Position numbers and translations under genes: made by a program. Positions 12,491 to 26,800 of a stretch of 64,000 nucleotides of DNA are shown in pieces. Under the pieces are notes generated by a model that worked only from the letters and a program-made list of their open reading frames with translations, was not told where the DNA came from and did not search any database. Origin of the DNA: Euonymus europaeus. Its lineage: Eukaryota > Streptophyta > Magnoliopsida > Celastrales > Celastraceae. Each line of letters starts with the position of its first letter. The first letter of the stretch is position 1. The stretch is from positions 4,727,001-4,791,000 of the forward strand of contig OY756972.1 in the NCBI GenBank assembly GCA_963580455.1, given 5' to 3'.

Positions 12491-15400
12491 GGAAGAAATT
12501 ACTTTGTATTTGAAAGTCTGTTGTTAACTGTTGCACTGTAAGTAAGGCAACTATTAACTGTAACTTGGTACTGTGTGAAATGTGAACTGAGTTACTGAAA
12601 CTGTTTTGGGTTTGCTGAAATAATTTCTTACAAAGCATGTTCAACTTCTCTTGAAGATTGCTTAGGAAGAAGGTGCCCCGACGAGAATACATTATATGTC
12701 TCATTTTAGTTGTTGCGTGATAAATTTCGAATGTTTTTTGTATTAATGATGCAACATAAGAGAGTTTATTCGTCATTAGGCATGGTGATTACAGCAAGTT
12801 CTAATCCCTTATTATATGGATATGTATTTAATTTGAAGATATGTTCTCTCTTTGACAGTAACTATATAGTTAGCAAATAATTTAATCTCGAGTTTATGTT
12901 TGTATAGGATGTTCAAAGGACAATCTTGTATAACTTGTATTGCCTGATAAAATTAGAATAAAAAAAAAAAACCCCAATGGCATTGTTCGTCTAGTGTCCT
13001 GAACAATTGAAGTTTTGAATTTTATTCCTTTTAAGATCCTGTGAAATTTTGAATTAGATTGACTGATTGGATATTTGGATTTGAGATGCATTTATGGTTT
13101 ATGTTGAGGGTAAGTATAAGATTAGCTCATATACTTTCACTTTTAGGTCATTTTAGTCCCTTAACTTTTTTTCAGACCAGGTTTTCATACTTTCCATTTA
13201 GAATCACATTAGCCCTTTTGTATAATTTGTCAAAAGAGGCCCTCCAGTTTTTTGCAATTCACATTGCTGTTTGTCTCTTAACAGTGTTCAGGAAACAGTT
13301 TACAACTACAGAAACGAGTTCATGTTTTCCTCCCCCTATTTTTGTAATCGTTCCCTTTGTTATACTATGCAAAAAATACCAGTACCACGTCTAGTGGTTT
13401 GTGATCTATGAATGAATCAACATTCCTTTATTTATTTATTTATTTTTGCCATTCTTTTAAGTGGTACCCATTTTGACTGCAGGTGTGAACCACTTAGTCG
13501 GATAACTTTGAAACGTTCATCCAGCCAATACTTTTTTGTCTGGCTATGTCTAGAAGCAGTTTTGGCTGTAGTTGACAGGGAAATTATTGTTTATATCAAA
13601 CAAAAGGAACAACTACAGTTAAATGAATCCTTGTCTCATTGGGACTTTATGCTTGGTTGCTTGGTTATATTCATTGTTGATAATGGCTTACAACAAGTGA
13701 CTTATTAGTTTGGTAAATCATACAAGTTGAGAATATGTATGTATATATGCATGTGGCATGACCTTTCATTTTGATTTTTAAAGTCTAAAAGCTACTTTCC
13801 TGGCAATCCAACACAAAAGTTACTGTCTTTTAGTCTTGTTTTTAGGACAACAAAGGTGATAGGCTTTCATCAATCATAGAAGTTATTAAATTTATTTAAA
13901 TTTGTGGGCTGCCCAGCTGTGATGTGGAAGAAGAGAAGAAAACTAGTTAGTTATTTATTGCTACACATGTTTGTCAAGCTGGACATTTCCAGCTAGCATT
14001 TTTTGGGTTATATCCTGTCAACCCCAAATGTCATAAAAAACATTTTTTTAAAGAAGAAATGCTTACAAATCCATACATTCTGGTTGCCTGATTTATCGAA
14101 TTCTACGTGGTCTATGTATGGGTTGGTGCTTGCTTAATAAATTCTCTACCTTCACGCGGAGTCTCTATCCAATAGCTTCCTTTTCAAGATATTCGTAACT
14201 ATCCACATCTCTAGATTACGTGAAAACACGACACATATGTCATAAATCCACAATCCACACAACCAATATTAGCTTTTTTGGATCCTCAAATCTGGTCTCA
14301 AGACTTTGTTGATCTTTGACGCACGCCTTGGTGGTGTGATCGTGTGAGTATACATTCCGTTGTGTCGATCTGATGCGATAGAGTGTGGGTGAGTCTTTAT
14401 CTGTCATTCGGCTAATTACCGATTAAGTATTATCGGTCGGACAATCGATCAACGTAATAGGACCGATAATAACAACTAACTCATGTTTAAGTAGGTCGGC
14501 TGACGGTTAATATATACTCAAAAGTCGATTTGATCGATATTATCTCGAATAGGATGCGGAATAAAATAGTAAGACAATAAAATTTGACTTATCAATTTTC
14601 ACTTAACGTGAAAGTAGGGTTGTGGGAATTGCGATTTCTATTGTTCAATTAACGGGTATAAATTGACGCCGAGACTTCCGGGATTGCCCAAGTGGAGGTC
14701 AAAGGGTTAGGTCTCATAAAGTCCTTTTTGCTCATATAAAGGAATATAAGCCCATAATGGTGGGCCCATAGGCCATGACGTCAACAATGTTTATTGTTTG
14801 GCAAAATTATACGTTGGTATATTTTATGAGATTTATTATAAGTATGATCATTTATTTAAATTTATTTGTAATCAAATTTAATAATTTGATTTTTTTTTAA
14901 TAATAATTTTTTTTAATAATAATTTGATTTTTATTTTCGGGATTCATGAAAAGGTTCGAGGATTTTAAGAAAAGTATATATTAAATGAAGGAAATTTAAT
15001 TTAGACAAATATATTAATTTTTTATTTTAATTAATTATTTTACTGGCTTAATCAATATGCTGAGTATGCACGAGTTCGTTAGAGTTTAGCGAATTCGTTA
15101 TCCTTAGGGTTTAACACTCATTGTTTAGGTTATCGCATAAAAATCCGATACACGAACCCGTTAAGGTTTAGCGAATCCGTTTACTTAGATTTAACACTTA
15201 TTGTTTAGGTTACAATAGTGGAAAAAAAACAATTACATAGTATATATATTAATTAAATTATTTTTCAAAAATAATGTAATTGAAAATTATCTATGTTGAG
15301 TCTTGTTAAAAAGAGTTTTACGAGTTTAATATGCAACTTTTTTATAATTTATCATGTATTTTCATAAATAAAATGTCTTAAAATTTTACTTATGAAAAAA

Positions 15401-15900
15401 TATATGAAAATTACAATGAATTAGACTCATCTTCAAATAAATTTTATGATGAACTCATACCTTAATAAGTTTACTACAGTGGACCGGACCGCGATTCTCT
15501 GTTGTTTTTTTTACGACACTTACATTAAACGAACAAATTAATGAAAAAAGGCCCGTTTGATTTTGACTAGGTCCCCCTTCTTGTCGTTCTGTATTTTGCT
15601 ATTTTGCGCATCCGCGTTACATCAATTAACCAGCGCCACGTATAAGGGATCTGTTTTTCAAGTGATAATGCGCCAGGCTGTTCTCATCCCAACCGTCCGT
15701 TTAAGCGCCTACTGTCAGTGTGGGACCCAACGCCCACGTTAGATTTTTGCTCGAAAACGGCTTCGGGCACCGAACGAGCGCGACGGCGCCTTTTTGGCAT
15801 GCCAGCGAATGAGGTTAAGCGAAAATAAAACAAAAATAAAATAAAATTGAAGGAGAAAAAGAGGAAGAAAAAAAGCTTTATTTGCGGTATATTGTCAATG
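12491..15900. other. Intergenic region between FLDH and PP2C
   Basis: About 3.4 kb without a recognised gene. The first few hundred bases are the FLDH 3' UTR. Positions 13090-13260 contain low-copy-looking words such as TTTTAGTCCCTTAACTTT that recur in plant repeats, but no element ends were resolved. Positions 15084-15215 hold a two-copy repeat of about 82-bp period (GTTTAGCGAATTCGTT at 15084; GTTTAGCGAATCCGTT at 15166). From about 15,560 the sequence becomes more G+C-rich, as expected near the PP2C promoter. Confidence 0.4.
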
Positions 15901-16469
15901 TTAACGAGTTCAGACTCTGTTTGAGCGATGGAATTTTTGCAGAACGGCAATAGGAGACCGTGTTTCTCGATCACAGAGTCGATTTAACGAATTCTCAATC
16001 TCTTCTTCGCGCGTAATCTCCATTGCCGCCAGGATTCTCTCTCTCTCACTGTAAATACCTCTCTATTTCTCTCCGAACTCTCGTTAATTTCCATTCCTCT
16101 TTGCGATTTCCGGAACCAATTCGTCGGGATTTAGGTTTTTTTGTTATGGTTTAGTAATTTTATTGATGATTGACAATCCACATTATTGACTCGGATTTTG
16201 ATTCTCTCTAGCTTGATCCACCCGCCGTAGATTGGTTTATTCAATCGTATATAATTTTTCTATCATAAGAAATGAATTTTTTCCAAGTCTCTTATACTTA
16301 TTTTCGAAGATATTATAATTAAAGGAATCCTTGTAATGGTTTGATTATATTTGATTTTGATATTTTTCAGGATTTATCAAAGTAATAGAGAAAAAATCAG
16401 CTATTAAAACGGTTGGGCTCAATCTCTTGGAGGAGGTATCGTGGTCTTTGAGGAGGGTGAGAACAAACA
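15901..16469 (+). promoter_or_regulatory. Probable 5' leader of the PP2C gene with a leader intron
   Basis: A CT-rich leader (TCTCTCTCTCAC near 16040-16050) is followed by GTAAATACC at about 16051 and, 320 bases later, a T-rich stretch ending TTTTTCAG at about 16370. This looks like an intron within the 5' UTR, a common plant arrangement. The start codon follows about 100 bases on. No transcript evidence is available, so the exact ends are inferred. Confidence 0.5.
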
Positions 16470-19400
16470 ATGTCGACGAGGAGCGAGCACCACACAGTCC
16501 CACTTTCGGTGTTGCTCAAGCGAGAATTAGCCAATGAGAAGATTGAGATGCCCGAGATTGTCCATGGCCAAGCCAGTCAAAGCAAGAAAGGGGAGGATTT
16601 CACTTTTGTTAAGACGGAATGTCAGAGGGTGTTAGGAGATGGAGTCAGCACATTCTCAGTTTTCGGGGTATGTTTTGTTTCTTAACTAATCAGAAAATTT
16701 CCGGATTGTATACCATCCAACTAGTGGATCATGTTTTGTGTTTGCAAATGTTTATGTGTTAAAGATGCCATGGGGACAGAACAGAATCGGTGCCGTAATT
16801 GAACTTTGGTCTCTGTGTGTAAGGGCACAAAATACATAAATAAACTATCATTTTTCCCGTTTTGATGGATTGATCATCAGTGCAGTAGTTTTTATGCGTC
16901 AAGGATGGTGATTGGTGAACTAGGGAAATTTGTTGATGCTTGATAACTTTTCATGGAAAATACACATTTATTCTTTTTGCATAATTTGATGCCAATAGAT
17001 TGTTGTTGTTATCTGAGATACTGCCGATGAGGTATATTTGATGGCAAATACGAACTTCCTATCCCCTCAGGGGGTCATTTGTCATGTCTAGATACACATA
17101 TAGCTTGGGTTTTTGCTTGGCCAAGAAGTCCATTGTTGTTCTTCACTATATATATCTTAAATAAAGATTAGAAGAGTGGTTCTTGTGAGATTTATCAATG
17201 GAATTACATTTGCATCATACGATACTTCGGTTTCCCAGTAATCTACTCATGATGTATGACTACTTTCTTCTATCTAATTAAAGCTTACCACCAGTTCCCT
17301 AATTTTCTGCTTGTATGAAAAGTGGAATTCAGTTTTTATTTCATTTGATTGCACTCTTACTATACCACATTCTACAGCTTTTTGATGGGCACAATGGGTC
17401 TGCAGCTGCTATCTATGCGAAGGAGAATCTCCTAAATAATGTTATAGCTGCAATTCCTCCTGATCTTAACAGAGATGAATGGGTGGCAGCCCTGCCTAGG
17501 GCTTTGGTTGCAGGCTTCGTAAAAACAGATAAAGACTTCCAGGAGAAAGGTGCTGGCCAATTTCTTGTGAATTCGTACTTATTTCAGGATTTGTTGTGTG
17601 CCATTTGGTTATTAAGGATGTATAGGAATTTAAGCAAAGGTGAATCTTTGTGCATTGGTCGTGGTGCTTTATTGTTTCCTTGGCTCCACACTTTCTAATT
17701 CTAGAAATAGTTTCTTCCTAATGTTGGGGTAACGCAGGTAGTGTCTTCACTTCCATGGGGTTGTTTCAACTTTTATATTCAAATGGCCACTTACGAATGT
17801 CTGCTTGCAAGAGATTTTTGTGTTAGTTATCATTTCTCAGGGACCTAGATTCAATAGTGAATTTTATTAGATTAATTATGTTTTGAATTAATATTTAGTC
17901 TGATCAAGTTGCAACATTGACAAACAACTGTACAACCACTGGCAGCTTTACCATTCCATTAGTTCCTGCTCTATTTATTGAGGAAGTAGTAAGTTTGGCA
18001 TACAACCTTACTAAATGTCCGGAGTCCAACATTAAATCTACACAGTTTTGCATGTCTAGTTTTGAGTTCGTCTTTTTCTTATTTGCTACTTAAATTGTGA
18101 AGTTTTACTACGTGTTCTAGTTGCGTGTTATTTGCATGTTATGGTGGTAGTGTAGGTTTGAAGAGTGATGGTAGGTTAAGGAGTTTTGTAGTTCTTATAT
18201 ATTGTAGAATTCCCTTTTAAATTTGGATTTGTTGTACAATTCAAAATGTTTAAGTGTTTGCTATCTTTATTTTCAGCTCAAACATCTGGAACAACTGTCA
18301 CCTTTGTGATAATAGAAGGATGGATTGTAACTGTTGCATCTGTTGGTGATTCTCGTTGCATACTCGAATCCGCTGAAGGCGATATTTATTACCTGTCTGC
18401 AGATCATAGACTTGAATGCGATGAAGAGGAGTAAGTGATAATCTGTCTGGCCGCTCACTTGAGAATTGTCACTTTTTTTCAAGGTCTTAACTCTTTGTAA
18501 TTTTATCAGGAGGGATCGTATTACTGCAAGTGGAGGGGAAGTTGGCCGGCTTAATGCAGGAGGTGGTGCAGAGGTAATTAAAATCAGGCCCAGTACTAAC
18601 AATAAACGAACTTGATAAAACATAAATAAGTACCAACACTTACTAGAAAAGACTCTCTGAGGTTCAAAATAAACATTGAATCTAGAATCCTATTCCTATG
18701 ACCCTTGAAATTTCTTCTTTCTGTCCTCTGTGTCTGCTTGTTAGACTCTTTTTTTCACTGCCATTCATGAACGTAGAGTGGAAGAGGTTAGTTCGATCGG
18801 TGACATTCTTGTTAATGCATGAACCCCGATCCGTTTGACTATAACAGTAGTAAAGAACATGTGAAATCCTTAGCTTAAAATTGTTATACTGAAAATATGA
18901 ATCTGCTTGTTTATGATGATAGCAGTTACTACTCTTTGGATCTAGTGCAAGTTATTGTGAGAACTGCATTATTTTCATTTACGGATCAAAGCAGGCTTTT
19001 TGATGAGAACTATTCTTTTGTAGATTGGTCCGTTGAGATGTTGGCCAGGTGGTTTGTGCCTTTCAAGATCCATTGGGGATATGGATGTTGGCGAGTTCAT
19101 TGTTCCTGTTCCTTATGTGAAGCAAGTGAAGGTTTGTTTCTCTTAACATTTCTTATGTGTGTATTGATGTCAATGTACTTTGCTTCCTCCTTTCCCTTTT
19201 CATGTTTTCCTTGTGGACGCGAGCATTGCTGGTGTACTCCAGCTGCAATTTCTTGGTAATTCTTTACTATGTTGAACTCTTATTGTAATCCTTTCTCGCT
19301 GAGGCACAAGTGTTGAGATTTTTTTTTTATTTGAGAGGGAGGTGCATATTCTATATTCCAGATTTTTAATCGAACAAATAAGAGGCCAAAATGGAAACTT

Positions 19401-21033
19401 TAGTGGTTGTGAATAAATAATTTTGTTTATCATAAGCACGTATTTGTGATATTACAAGTACCAAACTTTTTACATGCTAGGAACTGGAAGTTTGATGAAA
19501 CTCTATGACCTTAATGTAGGATCAGGAGCTTTCTGTAAACAACTCATGCTTCTATCTTTATACTTCTGCATTAGAGTGAAGTTCTGTGTGTTAGACTTAG
19601 GTCGTAACTCATAAGACTATTGTTATGAATGTGCTTCACGTCTTATCTTTCTTGAAACAGTCAACTTCATGGGCCTAGGTGGTATTGTATTACATTCAGC
19701 ATAAAAGAAACTAAGATGAGGATCAATTTTCATAATTTTGCTTCGGGCAGAGAGGGAAAGGTTTTTCTTAGATTTCTAATCGCATGATGCTGGGGGGGCT
19801 CCGGGAGCCATTTGTACCGGATGACTGTTCTTTCAGCTTCCTCTTTAAAAAATTCTGTTTTTATTGTCTGAACATCTCTTATGATAACCGGAAATATTCC
19901 TACATTTTGTTTGAAATTTATTTCTTGCTAATACTTTATTATTTATTCTGGCAGTTGTCTTCAGCAGGCGGTAGGCTTATTATTTCAAGTGATGGTGTCT
20001 GGGATGCAATATCAGCAGAAGTGACTCTTGATTGTTGTCGTGGGATGCCACCAGAAGCTGCTGCTGCACAAATTGTTAAAGTATGCCATAACTACTTTGC
20101 TTAATAAATTATTCAGTTACTTTTAGTTTTTTTTCTGGTCAACCATGAAAACAGCTTCAAAAACTCCTACACTTCCAGATGCCTTAACTGCAACACTTTT
20201 ATTTTTTCAGCTCAGACTTACTCCATATATCAATAAACTTCTTTGAATCTTTGTTGCATACTCAGGAAGCTGTACAAGCTAAAGGACTTAGAGATGATAC
20301 TACCTGCATTGTCATTGACGTACAACCACAAGAAAAGCCACCTGTACCTTTGCCACCAACAAAGAAGCAAGGGAGGGGAGTGTTCAAGTCCATGTTTCGC
20401 AGAAAGTCCTCTGAATCGTCTTCTCAAGCCGATAAAGAATATATTGAGCCAGACATAGTAGAGGAATTATTTGAGGAAGGATCTGCAATGCTTTCAGAAA
20501 GGTTTGTGTTACTAAGATGCTGGCCAAACAACCTTTTAATTTCCAGATCATGCATCATTTAGCAAACATGTTTGTGTGCTTAAAGCAATTCACTTTGATA
20601 TTTTTCCCTTAATGAGATCCAATCTACCTTCATTTATAGAAATATTGTGAGACTTCGTTCTAGTCTGACTGTTGGGTTGTTTGTGTGGTATGCAGGTTAG
20701 ATGCAAAATACCCGATATGCAACATGTTTAAGTTGTTTATGTGTGCAGTCTGCCAAACAGAGATTAAATTTGGAGAGGGCATTTCAATACATTCTGGGTC
20801 ATCTGACTCAAAAAAGCTCCGTCCATGGGATGGCCCTTTCCTATGTTGTAGTTGCCAAGAAAAGAAAGAAGCAATGGAAGGGAGAAGACTGTCAGGAGGT
20901 ATTTCATCTCTTTCTCTCCCTCGCAAGTGTGAATTACTTGAAATTCTGTGTAACTAAATTATTGTTGTTTGTTCTCTCTTTTTTTCTGTTATTTTCAGAT
21001 AGACAAAGTAGTGAAAGTGTAGCTAGCGCTTAG
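16470..21033 (+). CDS. PP2C-family protein serine/threonine phosphatase, 9 exons, 431 aa
   Basis: Exons 16470-16667, 17378-17549, 18277-18430, 18510-18573, 19024-19131, 19955-20080, 20266-20501, 20696-20898 and 20999-21033 join in frame. The product is a metal-dependent (Mg/Mn) protein phosphatase. Seen: GEDF near 41-44, LFDGHNG at 67-73 (metal-binding Asp69), SGTT at 127-130, GDSR at 147-150, SSDGVWD at 243-249 and RDDTT at 283-287, so the metal-binding aspartates are all present. After the catalytic domain comes a lysine-rich linker (about 300-325) and a C-terminal module with two CxxC pairs (Cys369/Cys372 and Cys403/Cys406) that could bind zinc. As I recall, Arabidopsis At1g47380 (PP2C 12) has the same layout, including the tail. 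Substrates are unknown. The ATG at 16470 opens the exon that follows the leader intron. Confidence 0.9.
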
Positions 21034-23880
21034 TTTCTTAAGTGAACTGAGAATTTTGATCCATCGTGGCATGAACTTCATCATTCCTTTTTATCTTCCT
21101 TTGCTAAGCTGTGCACCATGTCCGTAACCAGGAGCTCTTGCTGTTGCCCCCATTCTTGACTGACGTAGTATGGCAATTAAACTTGTCTCTTGTAGAAGAG
21201 GTTGTTTAAGGCTTTGGTATAGTTGTCCCCGCATAATGACAGATTGGGAGACTTTTATTACATAGGAAACTTGTTGATTACTCATAGAGATTCATTGCCG
21301 ATAGGAGAAAAATTGCTTGACCAGTCTGCTGAATGATTATTTTCCTGTAGATTAACGTCGAAAGAAGGAAGGGAAACTTTCGAAATAGAAAAGGCGAGAA
21401 ATGATCCCCGCCACCCCAAAAAAAAAAAAACTTGTTTCCTTAACCTTGGTATCCCTTGTTCACCAAATTGTAAAAGGTCAATTCGTTTGCTTGTATCGAA
21501 GATTCAAAGGAGTTGTATAGCTCTATCATTTATTAAAAGATTCCAGATTTCTGTTTTAACCTTTTTGTTCAGACTTCAGATTGCCGATGCTCTAGGGATG
21601 GTTTCCTAGCCATGCTGTTTGTGAATAAACTAAATAATCTGGACCAATATTCTGTGGGGACAAGAGACTATGAATCTATGGGCAATGAAGGCTGTCTTTT
21701 GAAGCAGAATTCAAGAATATTGAGAGACTATTGGCAAAAGCAGAAGAAAAAAGTGAGTTCTCTCCACACGAGGGATCTTATGGGTTTGAGTGTGAAATGT
21801 TCTTTTTTAATGTATGTTTTTATCCTCTTTCTTTCTTAACCCACATGAGAGACATTGCTTGAAATTGCCGGCAATCTGAAATATCTCAACTTTCTACAAT
21901 ACGACACTATACCATACATCTGCGATGGGAATGGACGAATAGATACATGAGATTGGGAAAGCAAAAGTTGAAAAACATTGTGACCATTACCTCGTTGTCC
22001 ACACGGACAAATGAAATGAAAAGGGAGCAAAAACATTTTTTGGTTGTAATTGAGTAGTATGGGCTAAAAAAGGACATGCTAATCATGGGACTACGACAAT
22101 AATACTATGCCAAAGAAAATATTATTTCATTTCTATAAGTCATTGCAAGAGAGAATGTTTTGGATTTCTATTTGATGGTCTAAAATATTCATTTTTTTTC
22201 ATGCTCAATTGGATTTTTGTTTGTTACAAAAATATGAAGTTGGACTTTGTTGATTACTTCTACGCAGGAGGGAAGCTTTAGCTTAACGGTTTCTGCCACT
22301 TCTGATGTGTGGAAGTGTTAATTGTGATGTATGAGAAATTACGAGTAGGTCAAGACTTGTTGTCAGTCCAAAAAATGATTGATGACGTGCGCTAATCTAA
22401 CCTTCTACTAAATGATTTATGTGCAGTTTAAAAAACACAAAAATACTGATTCGAAGTTTGCCTTCCTGAAAATGGCTTCAATGTTTTTTTAAGTGTCATT
22501 ACAAGTCGTAATAGAAATCTAACACCAGAATGGAAGAGCTTCTATTGAAATTGATGAAAAATATTACATCTTGAAATGTACTGAAATTTCATTGATGATA
22601 CACCGAAATGTATGACAAAACATGTTTTAATAGTCGTAGACTACAACTTGAAGGTTTGAATATAAATAACTAGGCTAAAGATATTTGATCGGAGTCATGC
22701 TAAAAAGATAAAGTTTTGACAATCAAAATTTGTGTTTGTTATTACTTTTGTGTCTTCTTCTCCTTAATAGGTCTTCAAATGTATTGGTGATTTCACTTCT
22801 CTTGGTTTGATGGCATGATCTTGGCTTTATAGATAGTGATGGATCATGTGCTTATGTATGCTGGCTTGATTCTTGAATTACTCATCCACTTCCCCTAAAA
22901 ATGAGGGTCTTATATGTTAGTGGGCCACTTATAATTGATTCAACTCATTTGTTTTGCTCTCTGCAACTGTTGATGAACAACATGCACAAAGTTTATCCCA
23001 TTTCCTAGAAAGTAGAATCCTTACACGTTTTTTATGTTTGAGGTAGTGAATGATCACCTTTAATTTTCCATGAAAGAAATATCATGGTCTCTGGCTCAGA
23101 CTTCATGATTGGTCATGTAGAAAATGTCTAGTTGTGAAGGGGTTGGAGTCCCTTGATTTTAGCTCATTAGTGTTGGCACAACAGCTGTTGAGAAAAACTA
23201 GTAACATAGAGGCTTTAAACTCCTCCATCTCCTAGATCTTATTTGGATAGAATCTTGGCCTCATTCTAAAAGAACGCTCCTTCATATAATGACATGTTTC
23301 GGAAATTAAAGTAATAAATATAGCATTTTCAAATAAGATGTCTTTGAACACTGTTGTATTCTAGCAACATATATCTTAATTTCAAATTTTATTAAAGTAA
23401 TAAAACAAAATACATAAAAAACAATCAAATAATTAGAAAAAATTACTCCTTACTTATCACGTGTTGGGCGTTGATTTGTTTAAAAAGAAATTCATTAATA
23501 GGTCATATATTGCCATCTATAAGGAGACGACTAGAGGTCATTTTTGATATACCGATATTTATAAACTCCATTAAAATATATTTGTGATTTTTAACAATTA
23601 ATTATTTTTATTGTGAGCCACTACAGCAAAAATTTCCCAAAATTCCAACCTCCTCCCAAAAAAGGCAAAAACCGCCCACTACCTCATTGAATAAGGCCTG
23701 GATAAGATCCAAGCCCAACAATGTTTTTTACCATATGGGCTTAACTAGTTGAAGCCTTTTACTGTTGGTCCACCAAATGATCCAAATCTAATTGGACCTG
23801 CAATTCAACATTTCTCATAAATTCTAACTACCCGTGCACCTCAAAATCTCCGGCGAATTCATCGTCTATAGCGTTTCGTT
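21034..23880. other. Intergenic region between PP2C and TIC22
   Basis: The PP2C 3' UTR lies at the left. The rest is AT-rich with only short frames, and no RNA gene or bounded element was recognised. The last 150 bases should contain the TIC22 leader. Confidence 0.4.
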
Positions 23881-26800
23881 ATGGATTCAACTAAACCCCC
23901 AAACCCTCTTTTGTCCCTCTCCACTCTCATTCATCATCAATGTCTCCGACTCGGCGCTGGACTCACAACTCGACTGGACGAGACCAGGCGACTAGCTGCA
24001 GGACTTACCGCTCGACTAGACGAGACCAGGCGACTCACCGAGAGTCTTGGCGCCAACTTCTCTTCGCCGTTCACCAGGCGACTCCACCCGGCACCTCCAT
24101 TCGCGTCCATCTCACAACCTAAGCACGCGGCCGCTGCTTCCGTCGCCAATATGAGCTCGGATCAGGTGGCAAGAACCCTCGCCGGCACTGCTGTCTACAC
24201 TGTGAGCAATTCCAATAATGAGTTCGTGCTCATATCTGATGCCAATGGAGCTAAATCGATTGGTTTGCTTTGCTTTCGACAAGAGGACGCCGAAGCCTTT
24301 CTAGATCAAGTTAGTATTTAGATGTTCTTGTTCTCTTAGGTATGTTTACATCTTCCAATTTGATTTTTTCGTGGATTTAAGTTGATATGCGGCGTTCCTA
24401 GGTTCGGCTAAGTAAAAGAGAGCTGAGAAGTCAGGCTAAAGTTGTGCCCATTACTCTTGATCAGGTGGCTTTATTATTGTTAAATTATGTTTATTTTCTT
24501 TATTTTGTTGGGTAGATGGCGGTGAATGGATGATTGTAGGTTTATGTAGAGAAGTGATAGAAAATCATGATTGCTTATAAAAAACAGCGTCTACAAGACT
24601 ATAACATGTGTGGCTACTTGTCTACAATTGAAGTGAGCATTTATCTTTTTCAGTTGTTAAAATTGGTGATGTTAGATAGTAAATCAAATAATCATTACTT
24701 TCCACTTCTGCAGCTATCAATTTCCGTATCTGGTACACTAATGTTGTGAATTTGTGATCCTTCCTTCACATCCTTTAGGTATACATGCTGAAGGTCGAAG
24801 GAATTGCGTTCCGTTTTCTGCCTGATCCTCTCCAAATAAAGAATGCACTTGAGGTCAGTTTTTGCATGAGTATATTTTTAGTTTTAGTGATAAAGATTGT
24901 CAAGTTTTGAGACTGTGTAATTGATTATGCATGTCAGTAGCTGTGAGCATTATGCTGGAAACCAAACTTGCATGTTTCTGTCTTAAAAGAAACACTGGGG
25001 TATCAAAATTGTTGCCACCAATGCAACTGGCCTTCATTACTTATTTCGCTTCAGAACCATCATTGTGTCATCAGACTTGGTTCTCTAGCTTTCTGCTGAA
25101 ATGCGTGAACTATTCCTATGTACATACACTCATAATTCACATTTTCATCAGTCTGTGTGGTATTATATTCTTTTAGTGGCTTTTTGGTTTTAGATTACAT
25201 ATGTTTAGTTTATCTTTTAGTGTCATCATCTGTGGATATTTAGGCATCTATGCTTAATAGTGGGTCCTTCATTGCTTAATTCTCATGCTCATTATTGACT
25301 ATGAGAATTTCATACTTCTTTCCTTTTCTAATGGACCTTGGACAATCGTACTAGTAAAGAACTACCGTGCACAAGGCTTCGCAATGGGTAGGTTTGGGAA
25401 CATAGGGAATGTACGCAGACCTTACCCTGTACTTAATGTGGGGAGACTGGATTTTAGGAATTAAACTTGTGATATTTAGCCATTTGGGTTGCACCCATAC
25501 AACTTTACCGTTGGACCACATGTTTGCCTATGCATAGACCTTGGACAATCATGTTGTTCCAAAATCCTCCTATGCTACTTAGGTTGGATGGTGGGGAAGA
25601 GAGCTGTGAACATAGTTTCCTATCTCTAGGTGTCTAGGTTCAACTTCCCATGTGGCTTTGGAGGAAGCTTGTGACTTGTGATGGAACAGGCAGCTCAGCT
25701 ACTTTGCGGGAGAGTTATAACAGCGACTGATGCTCTTTTTAATCCTGGAACATTAAATATTTATCCTATTTTTATATGCATAATGAATATCAATATGACT
25801 AACAAGACTTGCACCGTTTATCAGCTGAAAGCCGCTAACGTGAAGAGGGGTTTCGACGGAGTTCCGGTATTTCAGGTATGTTGTTTCACTTAGCCATTTA
25901 ACACTACCACAAGAGAAAACAATAGAGTAAAAGAAAAAACATGTTGTCCTTGTAGGTCGAAACACATTCATTCTCCTAGGCATCTTTCATGCGTTAAACA
26001 CCTGTTAGTGCACCTGTTAGTCCAATGCATCACGTGGATAATTTCTGCTAGGCTGGGCTGTGATTATATTTGCAAGGGCATTGTATCATGCATAGTTTAT
26101 GATTAGGATTGCAATATATTCCCGTGAAGTTTTGGTCTTATCAGTGTGATGATAGATGCAGCAGGACATAGTTTCTCATCGAATTTGCTCTGTTCGAAAG
26201 AAAATCCATTGCTAGTTGTCATTGCCAGCCCTAACATCCATTTCTCTTTCGTTTTCTCGTTATACGAGCCTTTTTTTTATAGATCCATAATGTTTCTTGA
26301 CTTTAGGTTGTGGATGGTTCAATTCAATTTAATAATATTATACTATAAACTTTTCCAATTCTCACGTTAATCTTTCCAAGACCATAAGCTTTTCCAACTC
26401 TCAAGTAGATCTTTCCTCTTCATTTGACAAAAGGTATTATATATATATATATTCTTTAAAAAAACTTTTCCTTTATGTTTATTTAGGGAAATACTTTTCT
26501 GTAGCATGGTTTTCATCTCTTGGTGCTGAAGAGAGGACATCTGGGTGAATTTACTTCAATGCTTGTGTGCATATGCATTTGTTAATATATAGATGTCTAT
26601 CATTATCTAGTATTCTGGATTAATTATACTTTTGAGGTTTCTAATTAAGATTGGTATCTGCAGTCGGACCTCCTGGTTGTGAAGAAGAAGAACAAACGCT
26701 ACTGCCCTATTTATTTTCAAAAGGTATTTACAATGAACTGAGGCCTGAGCTTATTTTGGCCTCTGTTGTGCTACTTGGGTCATAAAATATCTTAAGATAA

